Of a DNA stretch of 64,000 nucleotides, positions 32,593 through 41,709 are shown piece after piece. Made by a program: the position numbers and the translations under genes. Under the pieces are notes generated by a model. It was not told the origin of the DNA, did no database searches, and saw nothing but the letters and a program-made list of their open reading frames with translations. Location of the stretch: assembly GCF_042429235.1 (NCBI RefSeq), contig NZ_JBHMBA010000002.1, one strand, 5' to 3'. This DNA is from Arthrobacter_B citreus. GTDB taxonomy: Bacteria > Actinomycetota > Actinomycetes > Actinomycetales > Micrococcaceae. Every line of letters begins with the position of its first letter. The first letter of the stretch is position 1.

Positions 32593-32665
32593 CGGCCTGC
32601 CCCGGCCACAGCGCCGCGGCGTGCACCGGCGAGGGGTGCAGCGCCGCCGCCTTCAGCGTTGATTC

Positions 32666-33832
32666 CTACAGTCGGAACCCCTCGTCGAGCCGCTCAATGA
32701 TGGTGACGTTGGCCTGCCCGCCGCCCTCGCACATGGTCTGCAGTCCGTAGCGGCCGCCGGTGCGCTCCAGTTCATGCAGCAGAGTAGTCATGATGCGGGC
32801 ACCCGTGGCACCGATGGGGTGGCCCAGCGAGATGCCTCCGCCATTGACGTTCACCTTGTCCATGTCAACGTCGAGCTCCCGCTGCCAGGCCAGCACCACC
32901 GAGGCAAACGCCTCATTGATTTCGAGCAGGTCCATCTGGTCGATGCTCATGCCGGTGCGCCCGAGGGCATGGCGCGTGGCCTCGATGGGAGCACTGAGCA
33001 TCATGATCGGATCATCTCCCCGGGCGGAAATGGAATGGATGCGCGCCCGCGGCTTCAGTCCGTAGCGCCGCACGGCATCCTCGGAGGCAAGCAGCAGCAC
33101 GGCGGCGGCGTCGGAAATCTGCGAGGAGGTCGCAGCGGTGAGGCGGCCGCCCTCGGACAGCGGCGCCAGGGATTCGATCTTGGCGCGGTTCGGCTCCCGC
33201 GGCCCCTCATCGGCGCTGATGCCGTTCAGGGGCAGGATCTCGCGGTCGAACCGGCCCTCCGCTTGCGCGGCAAGCGCGCGCACATGGGATTCGACGGCAA
33301 AGTCTTCCATTTCCCTGCGGGTCAGCCCCCACTTGTCCACCATCATTTCGGCGCCGGCGAACTGGGAGACCTTCTGGTCTCCGTACCGCTCGGCCCACCC
33401 CGTTGATCCGGTGAAGGGGTCCGGAAAGCCCAGTTCCACTGCCGCGGTGTTCGCGTAACCGATGGGAATGGAGGACATGCTTTGCACCCCGCCGGCAAGC
33501 ACCAGATCGCTGGTTCCGCTCATCACGGCCTGAGCCGCATAGGACACGGCCTGCTGTCCGGACCCGCACTGGCGTTCCACGGTGGTTCCCGGCACCCGCT
33601 CCGACAGGCCGGCGGCCAGCCATGCAGTACGGGCAATGTCCATGGACTGCGGTCCCACCTGGTCAATGGCGCCGAGGATAACCTCGTCAAACTCGGCGGA
33701 GTCAATGCCGGTGCGGCGCACTGTTTCAGCAATGACATGGGCGGCCATATCTGCCGGATGAATGCTGCTCAGTCCGCCCTTGCGCCGGCCAACCGGGGTG
33801 CGTACCGCGCCAATAATGAATGCTTCAGCCAT
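32666..33832 (-). CDS. Acetyl-CoA C-acyltransferase (thiolase)
   Basis: A 388-residue thiolase. The acyl-carrying Cys89 is in VERQCGSGQQ, and the C-terminal active-site blocks are NVNGGGISLGHPIGATGAR and TMCEGGGQANVTI with the second catalytic cysteine. It cleaves or forms 3-ketoacyl-CoA; beta-oxidation or degradation of an aromatic or branched acid is possible. It is transcribed alone, converging on the sugar-acid cluster. No hydroxyacyl-CoA dehydrogenase gene is close, so the pathway cannot be named. Confidence 0.93.
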   Translation of the reverse strand: MAEAFIIGAVRTPVGRRKGGLSSIHPADMAAHVIAETVRRTGIDSAEFDEVILGAIDQVGPQSMDIARTAWLAAGLSERVPGTTVERQCGSGQQAVSYAAQAVMSGTSDLVLAGGVQSMSSIPIGYANTAAVELGFPDPFTGSTGWAERYGDQKVSQFAGAEMMVDKWGLTRREMEDFAVESHVRALAAQAEGRFDREILPLNGISADEGPREPNRAKIESLAPLSEGGRLTAATSSQISDAAAVLLLASEDAVRRYGLKPRARIHSISARGDDPIMMLSAPIEATRHALGRTGMSIDQMDLLEINEAFASVVLAWQRELDVDMDKVNVNGGGISLGHPIGATGARIMTTLLHELERTGGRYGLQTMCEGGGQANVTIIERLDEGFRL

Positions 33833-34005
33833 GGGAAAGGGCCTTTCGTCGCTGGAAGGCGGCAGCCGGAACCGCTGCGGTTACCCGGCCTATGGTGTCG
33901 AAAACCACACTAGGCGATGAGGACGGCGAGGGCACCAGACCACCGGTATGAGTGCGGCACCGGCGCGGCGGCACGGGATTTGCGCGCGAAGACTACGCTG
34001 CTCGA

Positions 34006-34545
34006 ATGGGACTTGCAGGCATTGCCATCTTTCTGAACGGAACCGTGGGAGCGGGCAAGACAGCCACCGCCGACGCGCTGAGTGATCTCCTCCGGATGGG
34101 ACAGGTGCCTCATGCGGTCATCGATCTGGACCGTATCCGGCAGGCCTGGCCGCCGGTGGAAGGAGACCCCTTCAACCACGCCCTCGAACTCGCCAACCTC
34201 AAAGCCGTGGCATCGAACTACCATGCTGCCGGCATAACCACGCTGGTTCTTGCCGGCGTCATCGAGCAGAAGACCGCCGTCGCAGAGTACATGGAGGCCC
34301 TGGAACATTGGCAGCTGTTCATCATCCGGCTGACAGCTGAGGAAGCAGTCCGCCGGAAGAGGATTGAGGAGCGCCACGTCACTGATCCTGCCGGCCGCGG
34401 GTGGCACCTGCGGCGAACCCTGGAACTGGAGGCAATCCTTGAAGCCGGACATCTGGAGGACGCCGTGATCGACACTTCCGCCTGCTCCCCCGCGGAAGCC
34501 GCGCAGCGAGTTCTGGAAGCGGTGGTCGCGGGCCTTCCGCAATAA
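34006..34545 (+). CDS. P-loop kinase-like nucleotide-binding protein
   Basis: A 179-residue protein with Walker A GTVGAGKTAT (about residues 10-19), VIDLDRIRQAWPP following like the substrate loop of APS-kinase or gluconate-kinase-type enzymes, and a helical lid rich in arginine (EEAVRRKRIEERH). It probably phosphorylates a small molecule; the substrate is unknown. The ATG at 34006 was preferred because it gives the normal short N-terminus before the P-loop. It stands alone before the ArsR-MFS pair. Confidence 0.75.
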   Translation: MGLAGIAIFLNGTVGAGKTATADALSDLLRMGQVPHAVIDLDRIRQAWPPVEGDPFNHALELANLKAVASNYHAAGITTLVLAGVIEQKTAVAEYMEALEHWQLFIIRLTAEEAVRRKRIEERHVTDPAGRGWHLRRTLELEAILEAGHLEDAVIDTSACSPAEAAQRVLEAVVAGLPQ

Positions 34546-34604
34546 CAAGAATCCTTTATCAAGAACCCTTGCTAAAGATTCCTTTACTCATTACGCTCCG
34601 AAGA

Positions 34605-35288
34605 ATGGACACTGAACAGGACACGGATTCCGGCGAGCGCCACGAGGGTAGACCCCGCGAAGAGAGCGCAGCCCCCGGTGAGCGCGGTGATACGACGAAG
34701 CATTCCGCATCCCCTGGCTATCCCGGGGAACAGATGGTCACGGACCCCGTCCGGATCCGGGCCCTGGCCCATCCGGTCCGGCTGGAACTGCTGGATTTCC
34801 TCGACGATGCCGGCAGCGCCACCGCCACGGAATGTGCCGCCGCTATCCGAGCATCAGTGGCCAGTTGCTCCTACCATTTGCGGACCCTCGCCAAGCACGG
34901 CTACATCGAGCAGGTCAGCCCGACTGGCAGGGAAAAACCGTGGAAAGTGGTCTCCCGCAGCCGTTCACAGGGCATCGACCCCAACATCCCCGGATCCACG
35001 CACGCCGTTGCCGCAACGGCAGCCGTGCAGGTGGACCGGCAGCTGAACCGGATCCAGTCCTGGCTCCGGCAGGCACCGGCCCTTCCGCCGGAGGACGTGA
35101 ACGTCTCCACTGTCTTCGGCGTCGGGTTCTATGCCACCCGCGAGGAGATCATGGAGTACCGGCAGGAGCTGTGGAAACTTACCGAACGCTTCGACGGACG
35201 GCGGGACAATCCGGAACAGCGTCCCCCGGGAGCCGTCGCGGCCCGGCTGTTCGCCGTCGTCAACGTCGAACCGGAGCAAGGTCCATGA
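34605..35288 (+). CDS. ArsR-family winged-helix regulator
   Basis: A winged-helix protein of 227 residues from the ATG at 34605 (an upstream start at 34569 adds 12). A charged, low-complexity leader of about 45 residues precedes the DNA-binding domain: RIRALAHPVRLELLDFLDDAGSATATECAAAI with the recognition helix around SVASCSYHLRTLAKHGYIEQV. The metal-binding cysteines of metal-sensing ArsR proteins are not evident. Its stop overlaps the MFS start (ATGA); regulator and exporter form a pair in which the regulator probably controls the pump. Confidence 0.87.
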   Translation: MDTEQDTDSGERHEGRPREESAAPGERGDTTKHSASPGYPGEQMVTDPVRIRALAHPVRLELLDFLDDAGSATATECAAAIRASVASCSYHLRTLAKHGYIEQVSPTGREKPWKVVSRSRSQGIDPNIPGSTHAVAATAAVQVDRQLNRIQSWLRQAPALPPEDVNVSTVFGVGFYATREEIMEYRQELWKLTERFDGRRDNPEQRPPGAVAARLFAVVNVEPEQGP

Positions 35289-36559
35289 CCGGTGAAAGCG
35301 GCGTGACAGTCAGCATAGGCACCAACCGCGACGCTATGAAGGTGCCCGCCTTCCGCCGGCTGGCCCTGGGCTGGGTCCTCTCCAACTTCGGCGACTCCGT
35401 CCTGTTCCTGACGGCCGCTATCTGGGTCAAGCAGCTCACCGGGAGCGACGCCGCGGCGGGCCTGGTCTTCGCCGCCCTTGGCCTGCCTGCCCTGCTGGCG
35501 CCGTTTACGGGCCGCCTCGCGGACCGGTACCGGCGCCGGCCCCTGGTCATCATGAACAACATTTGCGCCGCAGTGGTGGTCCTGGCCCTTCTGCTGGTGC
35601 GGGACACCAGGGACCTCTGGATCGTTTACACAGTGATCGTCATCTACTCGAACACTGCCTACATCACGGCAGCGGCCCAGTCGGGACTGCTCCGCGATCT
35701 GCTGCCGGACCGGCTGTTGGCACCGGCCAACGGCGTCCTCAGCAGCATTGACCAGGGCCTGCGCATCGCATCGCCGCTGCTGGGGGCCGGAATGCTCGCA
35801 CTGTGGGGCATGGACTCTGTGGTGCTGCTGACCGTCGCATGCTTCCTCACCGCTGCTGCCGTTCTCGCCACCTTGCAGCTAAAGGAGAGCGTGCATGAGA
35901 TGGACCCTGAAGAGTCCTTCTGGCGCAGCACGACGGCGGGATTCCGTTTCCTCGCCACCCATCCCCTGCTGCGCCGGGCGTTACTCACTCTGGGAATCGC
36001 CATCGGAGCCACCGGCATCCTGAATGTGACAATCTTCGCCACAGTGGACCTGGGGCTGGGGAGACCGCCTGAGTTCCTCAGCGTCCTGCTCGGATTCCAG
36101 GGCGTCATGGCCGTGGCCGGGGGCATCACCGCGAGCATGGTGATACGGCGGTTCGGGATCCCTGCCACCATCGCCGCGGGTGTTCTCCTGCTCGCCGCCG
36201 GACTGCTGACCACGGCCTTCTCCTCGCTGGCCCTGATACTGGGAGGTGCGGCCCTGACCGGCGTCAGCGTCTCCTGGGTGGCGATAGCCTTCATCACCCT
36301 GCGGCAAACCGAAACACCGGCCGGGATGCAGGGACGCACGGCCGCTGCCACTCAGGTGATCATGAATGTGCCGCAGGTTGGTGCTTCGATGATCGCGGCT
36401 GCCCTGATCTGCATCGTGGATTACCGCGCCATGATTATCGCCATGAGCGCACTCTGCGCGCTGGCGGTGCTGCCCCTGGTACTGGGCAGCGGGCGAAGCG
36501 CCGCTGCGGAGTCCGGGAACAGGACTGCTCCGTCCGAAGAGCCTGCACCGAACGGCTAG
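35285..36559 (+). CDS. MFS transporter (drug-efflux type)
   Basis: A 424-residue major facilitator protein with about 12 membrane segments. The loop between helices 2 and 3 has GRLADRYRRRPLV, the classic MFS signature. The family fits the MFS_3 'transmembrane secretion effector' type, common beside ArsR regulators in actinobacteria. The ATG at 35285 overlaps the regulator stop. The substrate is unknown. The C-terminal tail is polar (about 30 residues). Confidence 0.9.
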   Translation: MTGESGVTVSIGTNRDAMKVPAFRRLALGWVLSNFGDSVLFLTAAIWVKQLTGSDAAAGLVFAALGLPALLAPFTGRLADRYRRRPLVIMNNICAAVVVLALLLVRDTRDLWIVYTVIVIYSNTAYITAAAQSGLLRDLLPDRLLAPANGVLSSIDQGLRIASPLLGAGMLALWGMDSVVLLTVACFLTAAAVLATLQLKESVHEMDPEESFWRSTTAGFRFLATHPLLRRALLTLGIAIGATGILNVTIFATVDLGLGRPPEFLSVLLGFQGVMAVAGGITASMVIRRFGIPATIAAGVLLLAAGLLTTAFSSLALILGGAALTGVSVSWVAIAFITLRQTETPAGMQGRTAAATQVIMNVPQVGASMIAAALICIVDYRAMIIAMSALCALAVLPLVLGSGRSAAAESGNRTAPSEEPAPNG

Positions 36560-36642
36560 AATGGAAAGGCTGTCATTGCTGGCAGCACAGCCGCGAGTGC
36601 CAAGCCCTGCGGCCGCATCCCACCACACGTGAAAGCAGCGGA

Positions 36643-38289
36643 GTGTCCTTACAGGTTCAGCCCACCGTCAGCGCCACCACCAGTCCGGCCGGCAAAGCGA
36701 CTGCGGCAATTGCCCGCGAGTCCTCCCGACGCCGCACCTTTGCGGTGATCTCGCACCCCGACGCCGGTAAGTCCACATTGACTGAGGCGCTGGCCCTCCA
36801 TGCCCGCGTTATCGGCACGGCAGGCGCCACCAACGGCAAGGAAAACCGCCGCGAGACGGTCTCTGACTGGATGCAGATGGAAAAGGACCGAGGTATTTCC
36901 ATCAGCTCGACGGCGCTGCAGTTCGCGTACCGGGACACGGTCATCAATCTGCTCGACACCCCGGGCCACGCCGACTTCTCCGAGGACACCTACCGCGTCC
37001 TCGCTGCCGTCGACTGCGCCGTGATGCTCGTGGACGCTGCCAAGGGCCTGGAAACGCAGACCATGAAGCTCTTCGAGGTGTGCCGCGCCCGCAACCTTCC
37101 CATCATCACAGTGATCAACAAGTGGGACCGTCCCGGCCTGGATCCGCTGGCGCTGATGGACGAAATCACCGAACGCACCGGACTGACCCCCATGCCGCTG
37201 ACCTGGGCCGTGGGTATCGCCGGTGATTTCCGCGGCGTCTGGGACCTGAAGAAGGACGAGTACGTAAAGTTCGAACGGCAGAACTCCGGCGCGTCGCTGG
37301 CCAAGGAGGACCACTTCACTCCGGAGGAAGCCCTGGCCGCCGAAGGCGAAGTGTGGGAAGACTCCTTGGGCGAAGCCGAGCTGGTCATCGACGGCCGCGA
37401 ATTTGACCGTGATGCCTTCCTCAACGCCAAGGCCACCCCCATTCTTTTCTCCTCCGCCGCACTGAACTTCGGCGTGAAGCAGATCCTGGACGCGCTGGTG
37501 GACCTGGCGCCGTCGGCAGGACCGCGCGAAGACAAGGAAGGCGAACTGCGTCCCGTGGATGCACCGTTCTCCGGCTTCGTCTTCAAGGTGCAGGCCGGCA
37601 TGAACAAGGCACACCGCGACCACGTTGCCTTCATCCGGGTATGTTCGGGCGTCTTTGAGCGTGGCATGGTGGTCACCCATTCGAATACCGGCAAGACGTT
37701 TGCCACCAAGTACGCCCAGCACCTCTTCGGCCGCGAACGCGAGGTCATTGACCAGGCCTGGCCCGGCGACGTCGTCGGGCTGGTGAACGCTTCCGCGCTC
37801 CGGGTGGGTGACAGCCTGTATGTGGAGGCGCCGGTGGAGTTCCCGCCGATTCCGTTCTTCAGCCCGGAACACTTCCGCGTGGCCCGTTCCAAGGACCCCA
37901 GCCGCTACAAGCAGTTCCGCCGGGGCATCGACCAGCTCGAGCACGAGGGCATCATCCAGGTGCTGCGCTCGGACCGGCGCGGTGACCAGGCACCGGTGCT
38001 GGCCGCCGTCGGTCCCATGCAGTTCGAGGTGGTGGAGGACCGCATGACGCAGGACTTCAACGCCCCCATGCGCTACGAGCAGCTGTCCTACTCGCTGGCC
38101 CGGCTCACCACACCCGACGCGGCGGAGGTCCTGGCCAACGTGCACGGCGCGGAGGTTCTGCAGCGCACCGACGGCGCCTACCTGGCCCTGTTCAACGATG
38201 TCTGGGCACTCAAGCGCGTGGAGAAAAACCACCCCGAGGTGTCGCTGACGGTCATCGGCACGGAGTCCCCCAACAGCCGCGGCTACTAA
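36643..38289 (+). CDS. prfC: Peptide chain release factor 3
   Basis: A 548-residue translational GTPase that recycles release factors RF1 and RF2 from the ribosome. G1 is SHPDAGKST (residues 37-45), G2/G3 regions include RGISISSTAL and LDTPGHADFSEDT, and G4 is NKWDRPG. RF3 rather than EF-G is indicated by the TVSDWMQMEKDRGISI-type block, here with ETVSDWMQMEKDRG, and by the C-terminal domain around QRTDGAYLALFNDVWAL. GTG start at 36643. A TAGAAT at 36556 could be a -10 box. Confidence 0.97.
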   Translation: MSLQVQPTVSATTSPAGKATAAIARESSRRRTFAVISHPDAGKSTLTEALALHARVIGTAGATNGKENRRETVSDWMQMEKDRGISISSTALQFAYRDTVINLLDTPGHADFSEDTYRVLAAVDCAVMLVDAAKGLETQTMKLFEVCRARNLPIITVINKWDRPGLDPLALMDEITERTGLTPMPLTWAVGIAGDFRGVWDLKKDEYVKFERQNSGASLAKEDHFTPEEALAAEGEVWEDSLGEAELVIDGREFDRDAFLNAKATPILFSSAALNFGVKQILDALVDLAPSAGPREDKEGELRPVDAPFSGFVFKVQAGMNKAHRDHVAFIRVCSGVFERGMVVTHSNTGKTFATKYAQHLFGREREVIDQAWPGDVVGLVNASALRVGDSLYVEAPVEFPPIPFFSPEHFRVARSKDPSRYKQFRRGIDQLEHEGIIQVLRSDRRGDQAPVLAAVGPMQFEVVEDRMTQDFNAPMRYEQLSYSLARLTTPDAAEVLANVHGAEVLQRTDGAYLALFNDVWALKRVEKNHPEVSLTVIGTESPNSRGY

Positions 38290-38390
38290 GCGGCTGTTTC
38301 CCCGGGTGCCGGGGCGCAGCTAATTCCCGGATGGCCGGGCGGCAGGTAATACCGGAAACCCCTTCGTTGGGACCCCTTGTGTCCGGACAC

Positions 38391-38411
38391 TATTAGTGTT
38401 TTATTACTAGC
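38391..38411 (+). promoter_or_regulatory. Candidate PadR operator and leaderless promoter
   Basis: TAGT (38394-38397) and ACTA (38406-38409) form an inverted repeat with an 8-bp gap directly before the padR ATG, the layout of PadR-family sites (ATGT-N8-ACAT type). The region is AT-rich, contains TATTAG and TATTAC as possible -10 boxes and has no Shine-Dalgarno sequence, so translation may start on a leaderless or near-leaderless mRNA. Confidence 0.4.
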
Positions 38412-38762
38412 ATGTCCCGAATACAGGCCCAGCAGGATGCGCAGATGGTCCGTGCCGTCCTGCCCCTGCTGACCCTGACGTTGCTTGCCGAGGATGAATC
38501 CTACGGCTACGAGCTCACCGAACGGTTGTCCGCCCACGGGCTGGACGTCACCACAGGGCTGGTATACCCGCTGCTCAGCAGGCTTGAGCGGGACGGCCTG
38601 GTCAGCACGCGCATGGTTCAGTCCGCTAACGGACCGCCCCGGAAATACTTCGCCCTTACGCCGGCAGGCATGGCGGCGCTGGAAGCGGCGCAGGAGCAGT
38701 GGCAGGTCGTATCCACCGCCGTCCGGGACGCCACCGAGAAGGAGCACCCGAAAAATGACTGA
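38412..38762 (+). CDS. PadR-family transcriptional regulator
   Basis: A 116-residue winged-helix protein of the PadR type: LLTLTLLAEDESYGYELTERLSAHGLDVTTGLVYPLLSRLERDGLV is the conserved core, followed by PPRKYFALTPAGMAAL. PadR proteins repress efflux or stress genes and often their own. Its stop overlaps the start of a membrane protein gene by 8 nt; such PadR plus membrane protein pairs are common in Gram-positive bacteria. Confidence 0.93.
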   Translation: MSRIQAQQDAQMVRAVLPLLTLTLLAEDESYGYELTERLSAHGLDVTTGLVYPLLSRLERDGLVSTRMVQSANGPPRKYFALTPAGMAALEAAQEQWQVVSTAVRDATEKEHPKND

Positions 38763-39294
38763 CGGCAGCCTGCGCACCGCAGCTACGCCCCAACGCTCTG
38801 TCCGCGACCGGATGAACACCAGCTGGTATCTCACCCGCCTCGAGTGGCACCTTGAAGGGCTGGTAGCCGGCAGGGAGCGCAAGGCAATCATCCGGGAACT
38901 TCGCCAGACCCTGGCCGGTGATCCCCGGGAGACTGCCGCTGCTGTCGCCGACCTCGGAGCACCGGGAACTCTGGCCCGGCAATATGCACATGAGAGTCCA
39001 CGTCGGCCGCTGTGGTCCGTGGGTGCCGCTGCGGCCGCGCTGTCACTCTTCGTCTACTGGTTGGCGTTCCTGCTGTTCACCTTTGGAATGCTGGCAGCTG
39101 TGGACTCGATCGCACCGGCGGAGGCACACGCCACCTTCCTGTTTGTCGACGTCGAGGCCTTCTCATTTCCTGACGCCGTCGGCATCGGATGGACCAGCAC
39201 CTGGAACTGGCTGGTGGTGCCCGGCGGGATTGTTGTGCTCACCTTCCTGCTCGGCTCACGCGCCTGGCGGGCGGCCGGGAAGCGGACTCAGTAG
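38755..39294 (+). CDS. PadR-linked membrane protein (HAAS/DUF1700-like)
   Basis: A 179-residue protein: an N-terminal helical cytoplasmic part (TRLEWHLEGLVAGRERKAIIRELRQTL, then VADLGAPGTLARQYA) matching the HAAS/DUF1700 signalling helices often encoded beside PadR regulators, then two membrane segments (about residues 87-110 and 150-168). The ATG at 38755 overlaps padR by 8 nt, so the two are translated together. Such proteins probably transmit a membrane signal to the regulator; that is family-level inference. Confidence 0.8.
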   Translation: MTDGSLRTAATPQRSVRDRMNTSWYLTRLEWHLEGLVAGRERKAIIRELRQTLAGDPRETAAAVADLGAPGTLARQYAHESPRRPLWSVGAAAAALSLFVYWLAFLLFTFGMLAAVDSIAPAEAHATFLFVDVEAFSFPDAVGIGWTSTWNWLVVPGGIVVLTFLLGSRAWRAAGKRTQ

Positions 39295-39491
39295 CGCCCG
39301 TGTTCTAAACTTCGGGGCGCCCGGGGCTTTCCCGGGATGAACAGCAGGAGCGAACCCAGAAATGCCAGCAATACTGAAATCGTCCAGCCCAGCACCCCCT
39401 GCGTTGTCGTACTGGTACTGGTTGTTCGGACCGGCATTAAAGGACTGTGCGGAAATATCGGTTCCGGCAAAGATGAAAAAACGGAATTCAA
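39288..39491 (-). CDS. Possible small single-pass membrane protein
   Basis: A 67-residue open frame with one good membrane helix (about residues 34-52) and a basic end (GKPRAPRSLEHGRY), preceded by a Thr/Ser stretch. It resembles the anchor of a surface protein and may be a remnant or a genuine small protein. The first half is not gene-like and its stop lies within the last codons of the convergent gene. Low certainty. Confidence 0.3.
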   Translation of the reverse strand: MNSVFSSLPEPIFPHSPLMPVRTTSTSTTTQGVLGWTISVLLAFLGSLLLFIPGKPRAPRSLEHGRY

Positions 39492-39669
39492 CTCCTGTGG
39501 CTATGCGTTTTCCGTGATGATGCCCCGGCGAGCTTCGCCCACAACGCCTGCCCCCCTCCCATCGCCGGACAGGTGCTGATATGCGGCGCCGGCTTACGTG
39601 CGGCGGCGGAAAATGGCGCGCATTCCCGCCTGGCAGTAATCCGAGAGCGACACCGGCTAGGCTGGCGCC
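39492..39669. other. Intergenic, nothing recognised
   Basis: Between the possible small membrane protein and the SdpI-like gene I see no open frame with family resemblance and no strong hairpin. It includes the promoter region of the SdpI-like gene. Confidence 0.4.
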
Positions 39670-40032
39670 ATGGGGATTAGTGGAGTTTTGTTAATTGCGG
39701 CAGGAATAGCCATTTCGTGGGCGGCGGAGGCAACGGCGAGGGGGAAGCTCGGAATTAATTCCCTCGTCGGCATCCGGGTAGGGTACGTGAGGCATTCTCC
39801 GGAAGCCTGGCTTGCCGGGCACCAGGCCGCACGCTGGCCAACTCATGCCGCCGCCGGGTTCTTTGCTGCCTGCGGCATTCTGGTCCTTGCGCTAAATCCC
39901 TCCGAAGAGACTGCGGGTGGAATCATTATCGGAGGCGCTCTGGCCGGACTGGCCGCAATTACCGTTGCGGCGGTCAAGGCAAACCGGGCGGCGGAACTCG
40001 CAGTTGTTTCCGGTGCACGGCCTACTGCCTGA
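39670..40032 (+). CDS. SdpI-like small membrane protein
   Basis: A 120-residue protein with three membrane segments (about residues 3-20, 58-76 and 82-102). The loop KLGINSLVGIRVGYVRHSPEAWLAGHQAA matches the SdpI domain, known from the Bacillus immunity protein against the SDP killing peptide. No SdpC-like toxin or SdpR-like regulator is near. In actinobacteria the family is common and its role unclear. Confidence 0.75.
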   Translation: MGISGVLLIAAGIAISWAAEATARGKLGINSLVGIRVGYVRHSPEAWLAGHQAARWPTHAAAGFFAACGILVLALNPSEETAGGIIIGGALAGLAAITVAAVKANRAAELAVVSGARPTA

Positions 40033-40317
40033 CTCCCGGGGCCTTCACCTTCCGGGGCTCCGGGCATGAGTCCATGCATCATCTGATTGCACCAACAACC
40101 AGCCTGCATGCTGCCTGGACGGAAGCGCCCCCCCTTGAAGTATCACGTGCGGCTGCAGGTTATGGTCCAACGGACAACGGTCGGGACTGAGCATAAGAGG
40201 TTCTAATGAAAGCCTCGATAAAAAGTAAGCGTTAGTTTTTTGTGAGTATGCTCGACCCAACACATCGTCAGCCGCTCCCCCGCAGTTCCGGAGCGGCGTC
40301 TCCGGAAGGTCGCCGCC
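40033..40317. other. Intergenic upstream of DUF6421 gene
   Basis: AT-richer stretch with a T run near 40232-40240. A 9-codon open frame (ATG at about 40206) exists but is too short to support. GGAGCGG repeats near 40280 could form a weak hairpin before the next ribosome-binding site. Confidence 0.35.
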
Positions 40318-41709
40318 ATGTCTCTTCACGCGTTCCCCTCGCTCCCCCGTCCCCGCTTTGATGACGTGGCTTCGGACGGTAACCCGGTGGATTCCGGAGC
40401 CTGGCAGGCCCTGAAACAGGCGGCCACCGACCTGCAGCAGATGCAGAACAAGAACGGCGCGGTTGATGCCGAGAACCGCTCCGCCGCAGAGGACCTGATT
40501 GGCATCATCGCTGCCACTGTCTCTGCCCTGGCTCCGGCTTTCCCGCACGACGCCGAATACCTCCGCCTGGTGGTTCAGGACCTGGAGCGCTGGGTCGCCG
40601 ACGGATTGGGCGAACCGGACTTCCTGGATTCCCTGCTCGCGTTCTCCCCGCAGCTGGACCGCACCGACGGCCTGCGGCACCTGGTGCTCTTCCCCATGTA
40701 CACGCAGAACGGCTCGACGAACCGCTACGTGGAAGCGGTCCTGATCGAGGTTGTCTGGCCCGATTTCATCGGTGAACTCGAAGCCGGCGAGTACTCCAAC
40801 AAGCTCTTCGTGCCCATCCGCTTCCTGGACTTCACCCCCGGCTATGACACCAACTCAGCGGTGCTGTTCCCGGAGTCCGTGGCCGTGCGCGAAACCCCCA
40901 CCTTCACCTGGGGCGCCATCTTTGCCGACCGTGAAGCCGCACGTTTCCGCCGGGTGCTGCGCGCCGCCGCCGAGATCACCTCGCTGCAGCTGCCGGAAGA
41001 CGCGGCGGCTCTGCTTGATGACCAGCACCTTGCCGAGGAAACCTTCGTGATGTGGGACCTGATCCACGACCGCACGCACATGCGCGGAGACCTGCCCTTT
41101 GATCCGTTCATGATCAAGCAGCGCATGCCGTACTTCCTCTACTCCCTGGAGGAACTGCGCTGCGACCTCACCGCCTTCCGAGAAGCCGCGAAGATCGAAA
41201 TGGACGAGGATGCTTCCCCGGAAGCGCGCAAACATGCCACGCTGGTCCAGTACGCGGTGATCTTTGACCGGATCTTCCGGTTCGCTATTACGGGCAGCCG
41301 GGTGCGCAACTATGACGGCCTCGGCGGCCAGCTGCTGTTCGCGTGGATGCACCAGAACCACGTCCTGCACTGGACCGACGGCAAACTCAGCATCGACTGG
41401 GAAGACGTGGCCGACGTCGTCGTGCGCCTGGGCGCGAACATCGAGGACCTGTACTGGCGCTCCATCGACCGGCCGAAGACCGCCCACTGGTTCGCCGCCT
41501 ACGATCTGGTCTCGGCGACACTGACGCCCAATCCGGCATCGGTGTGGGCCAAGGGGCCCGATGCGCTGCCGCTCGACGGTCCGCCGCGCGGGCTTACTGA
41601 CCAGGTGCTGGACGACGAATTCCCGCTGTCCATGTTCTACGAAGCGTTGTCCAAGAAAATGAACACAGTCATCGAGTCCACCTCGGGCATCACAGGGAGT
41701 TCACAGTAA
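40318..41709 (+). CDS. DUF6421-family protein
   Basis: A 463-residue soluble protein that I recognise as the actinobacterial DUF6421 family. Strongly conserved-looking blocks are DLIHDRTHMRGDLPFDPFMIKQRMPYFLYSLEELRCDL and AVIFDRIFRFAITGSRVRNYDGLGGQLLFAWMHQNHVLHW. The H-D-R-T-H cluster followed by EELRCDL with further acids looks like a metal site, but no activity is known to me. The SDR gene begins directly after its stop, and the threonine aldolase gene follows, so the three probably work together. Confidence 0.8.
   Translation: MSLHAFPSLPRPRFDDVASDGNPVDSGAWQALKQAATDLQQMQNKNGAVDAENRSAAEDLIGIIAATVSALAPAFPHDAEYLRLVVQDLERWVADGLGEPDFLDSLLAFSPQLDRTDGLRHLVLFPMYTQNGSTNRYVEAVLIEVVWPDFIGELEAGEYSNKLFVPIRFLDFTPGYDTNSAVLFPESVAVRETPTFTWGAIFADREAARFRRVLRAAAEITSLQLPEDAAALLDDQHLAEETFVMWDLIHDRTHMRGDLPFDPFMIKQRMPYFLYSLEELRCDLTAFREAAKIEMDEDASPEARKHATLVQYAVIFDRIFRFAITGSRVRNYDGLGGQLLFAWMHQNHVLHWTDGKLSIDWEDVADVVVRLGANIEDLYWRSIDRPKTAHWFAAYDLVSATLTPNPASVWAKGPDALPLDGPPRGLTDQVLDDEFPLSMFYEALSKKMNTVIESTSGITGSSQ

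Noticed and set aside
36649..38232. A 527-codon leftward open frame opposite prfC
   Set aside because: Antisense shadow of a clear release factor 3 gene.
40206..40235. A 9-codon open frame before the DUF6421 gene, as a possible leader peptide
   Set aside because: Too short to support, with no attenuator-like structure or meaningful codon run.
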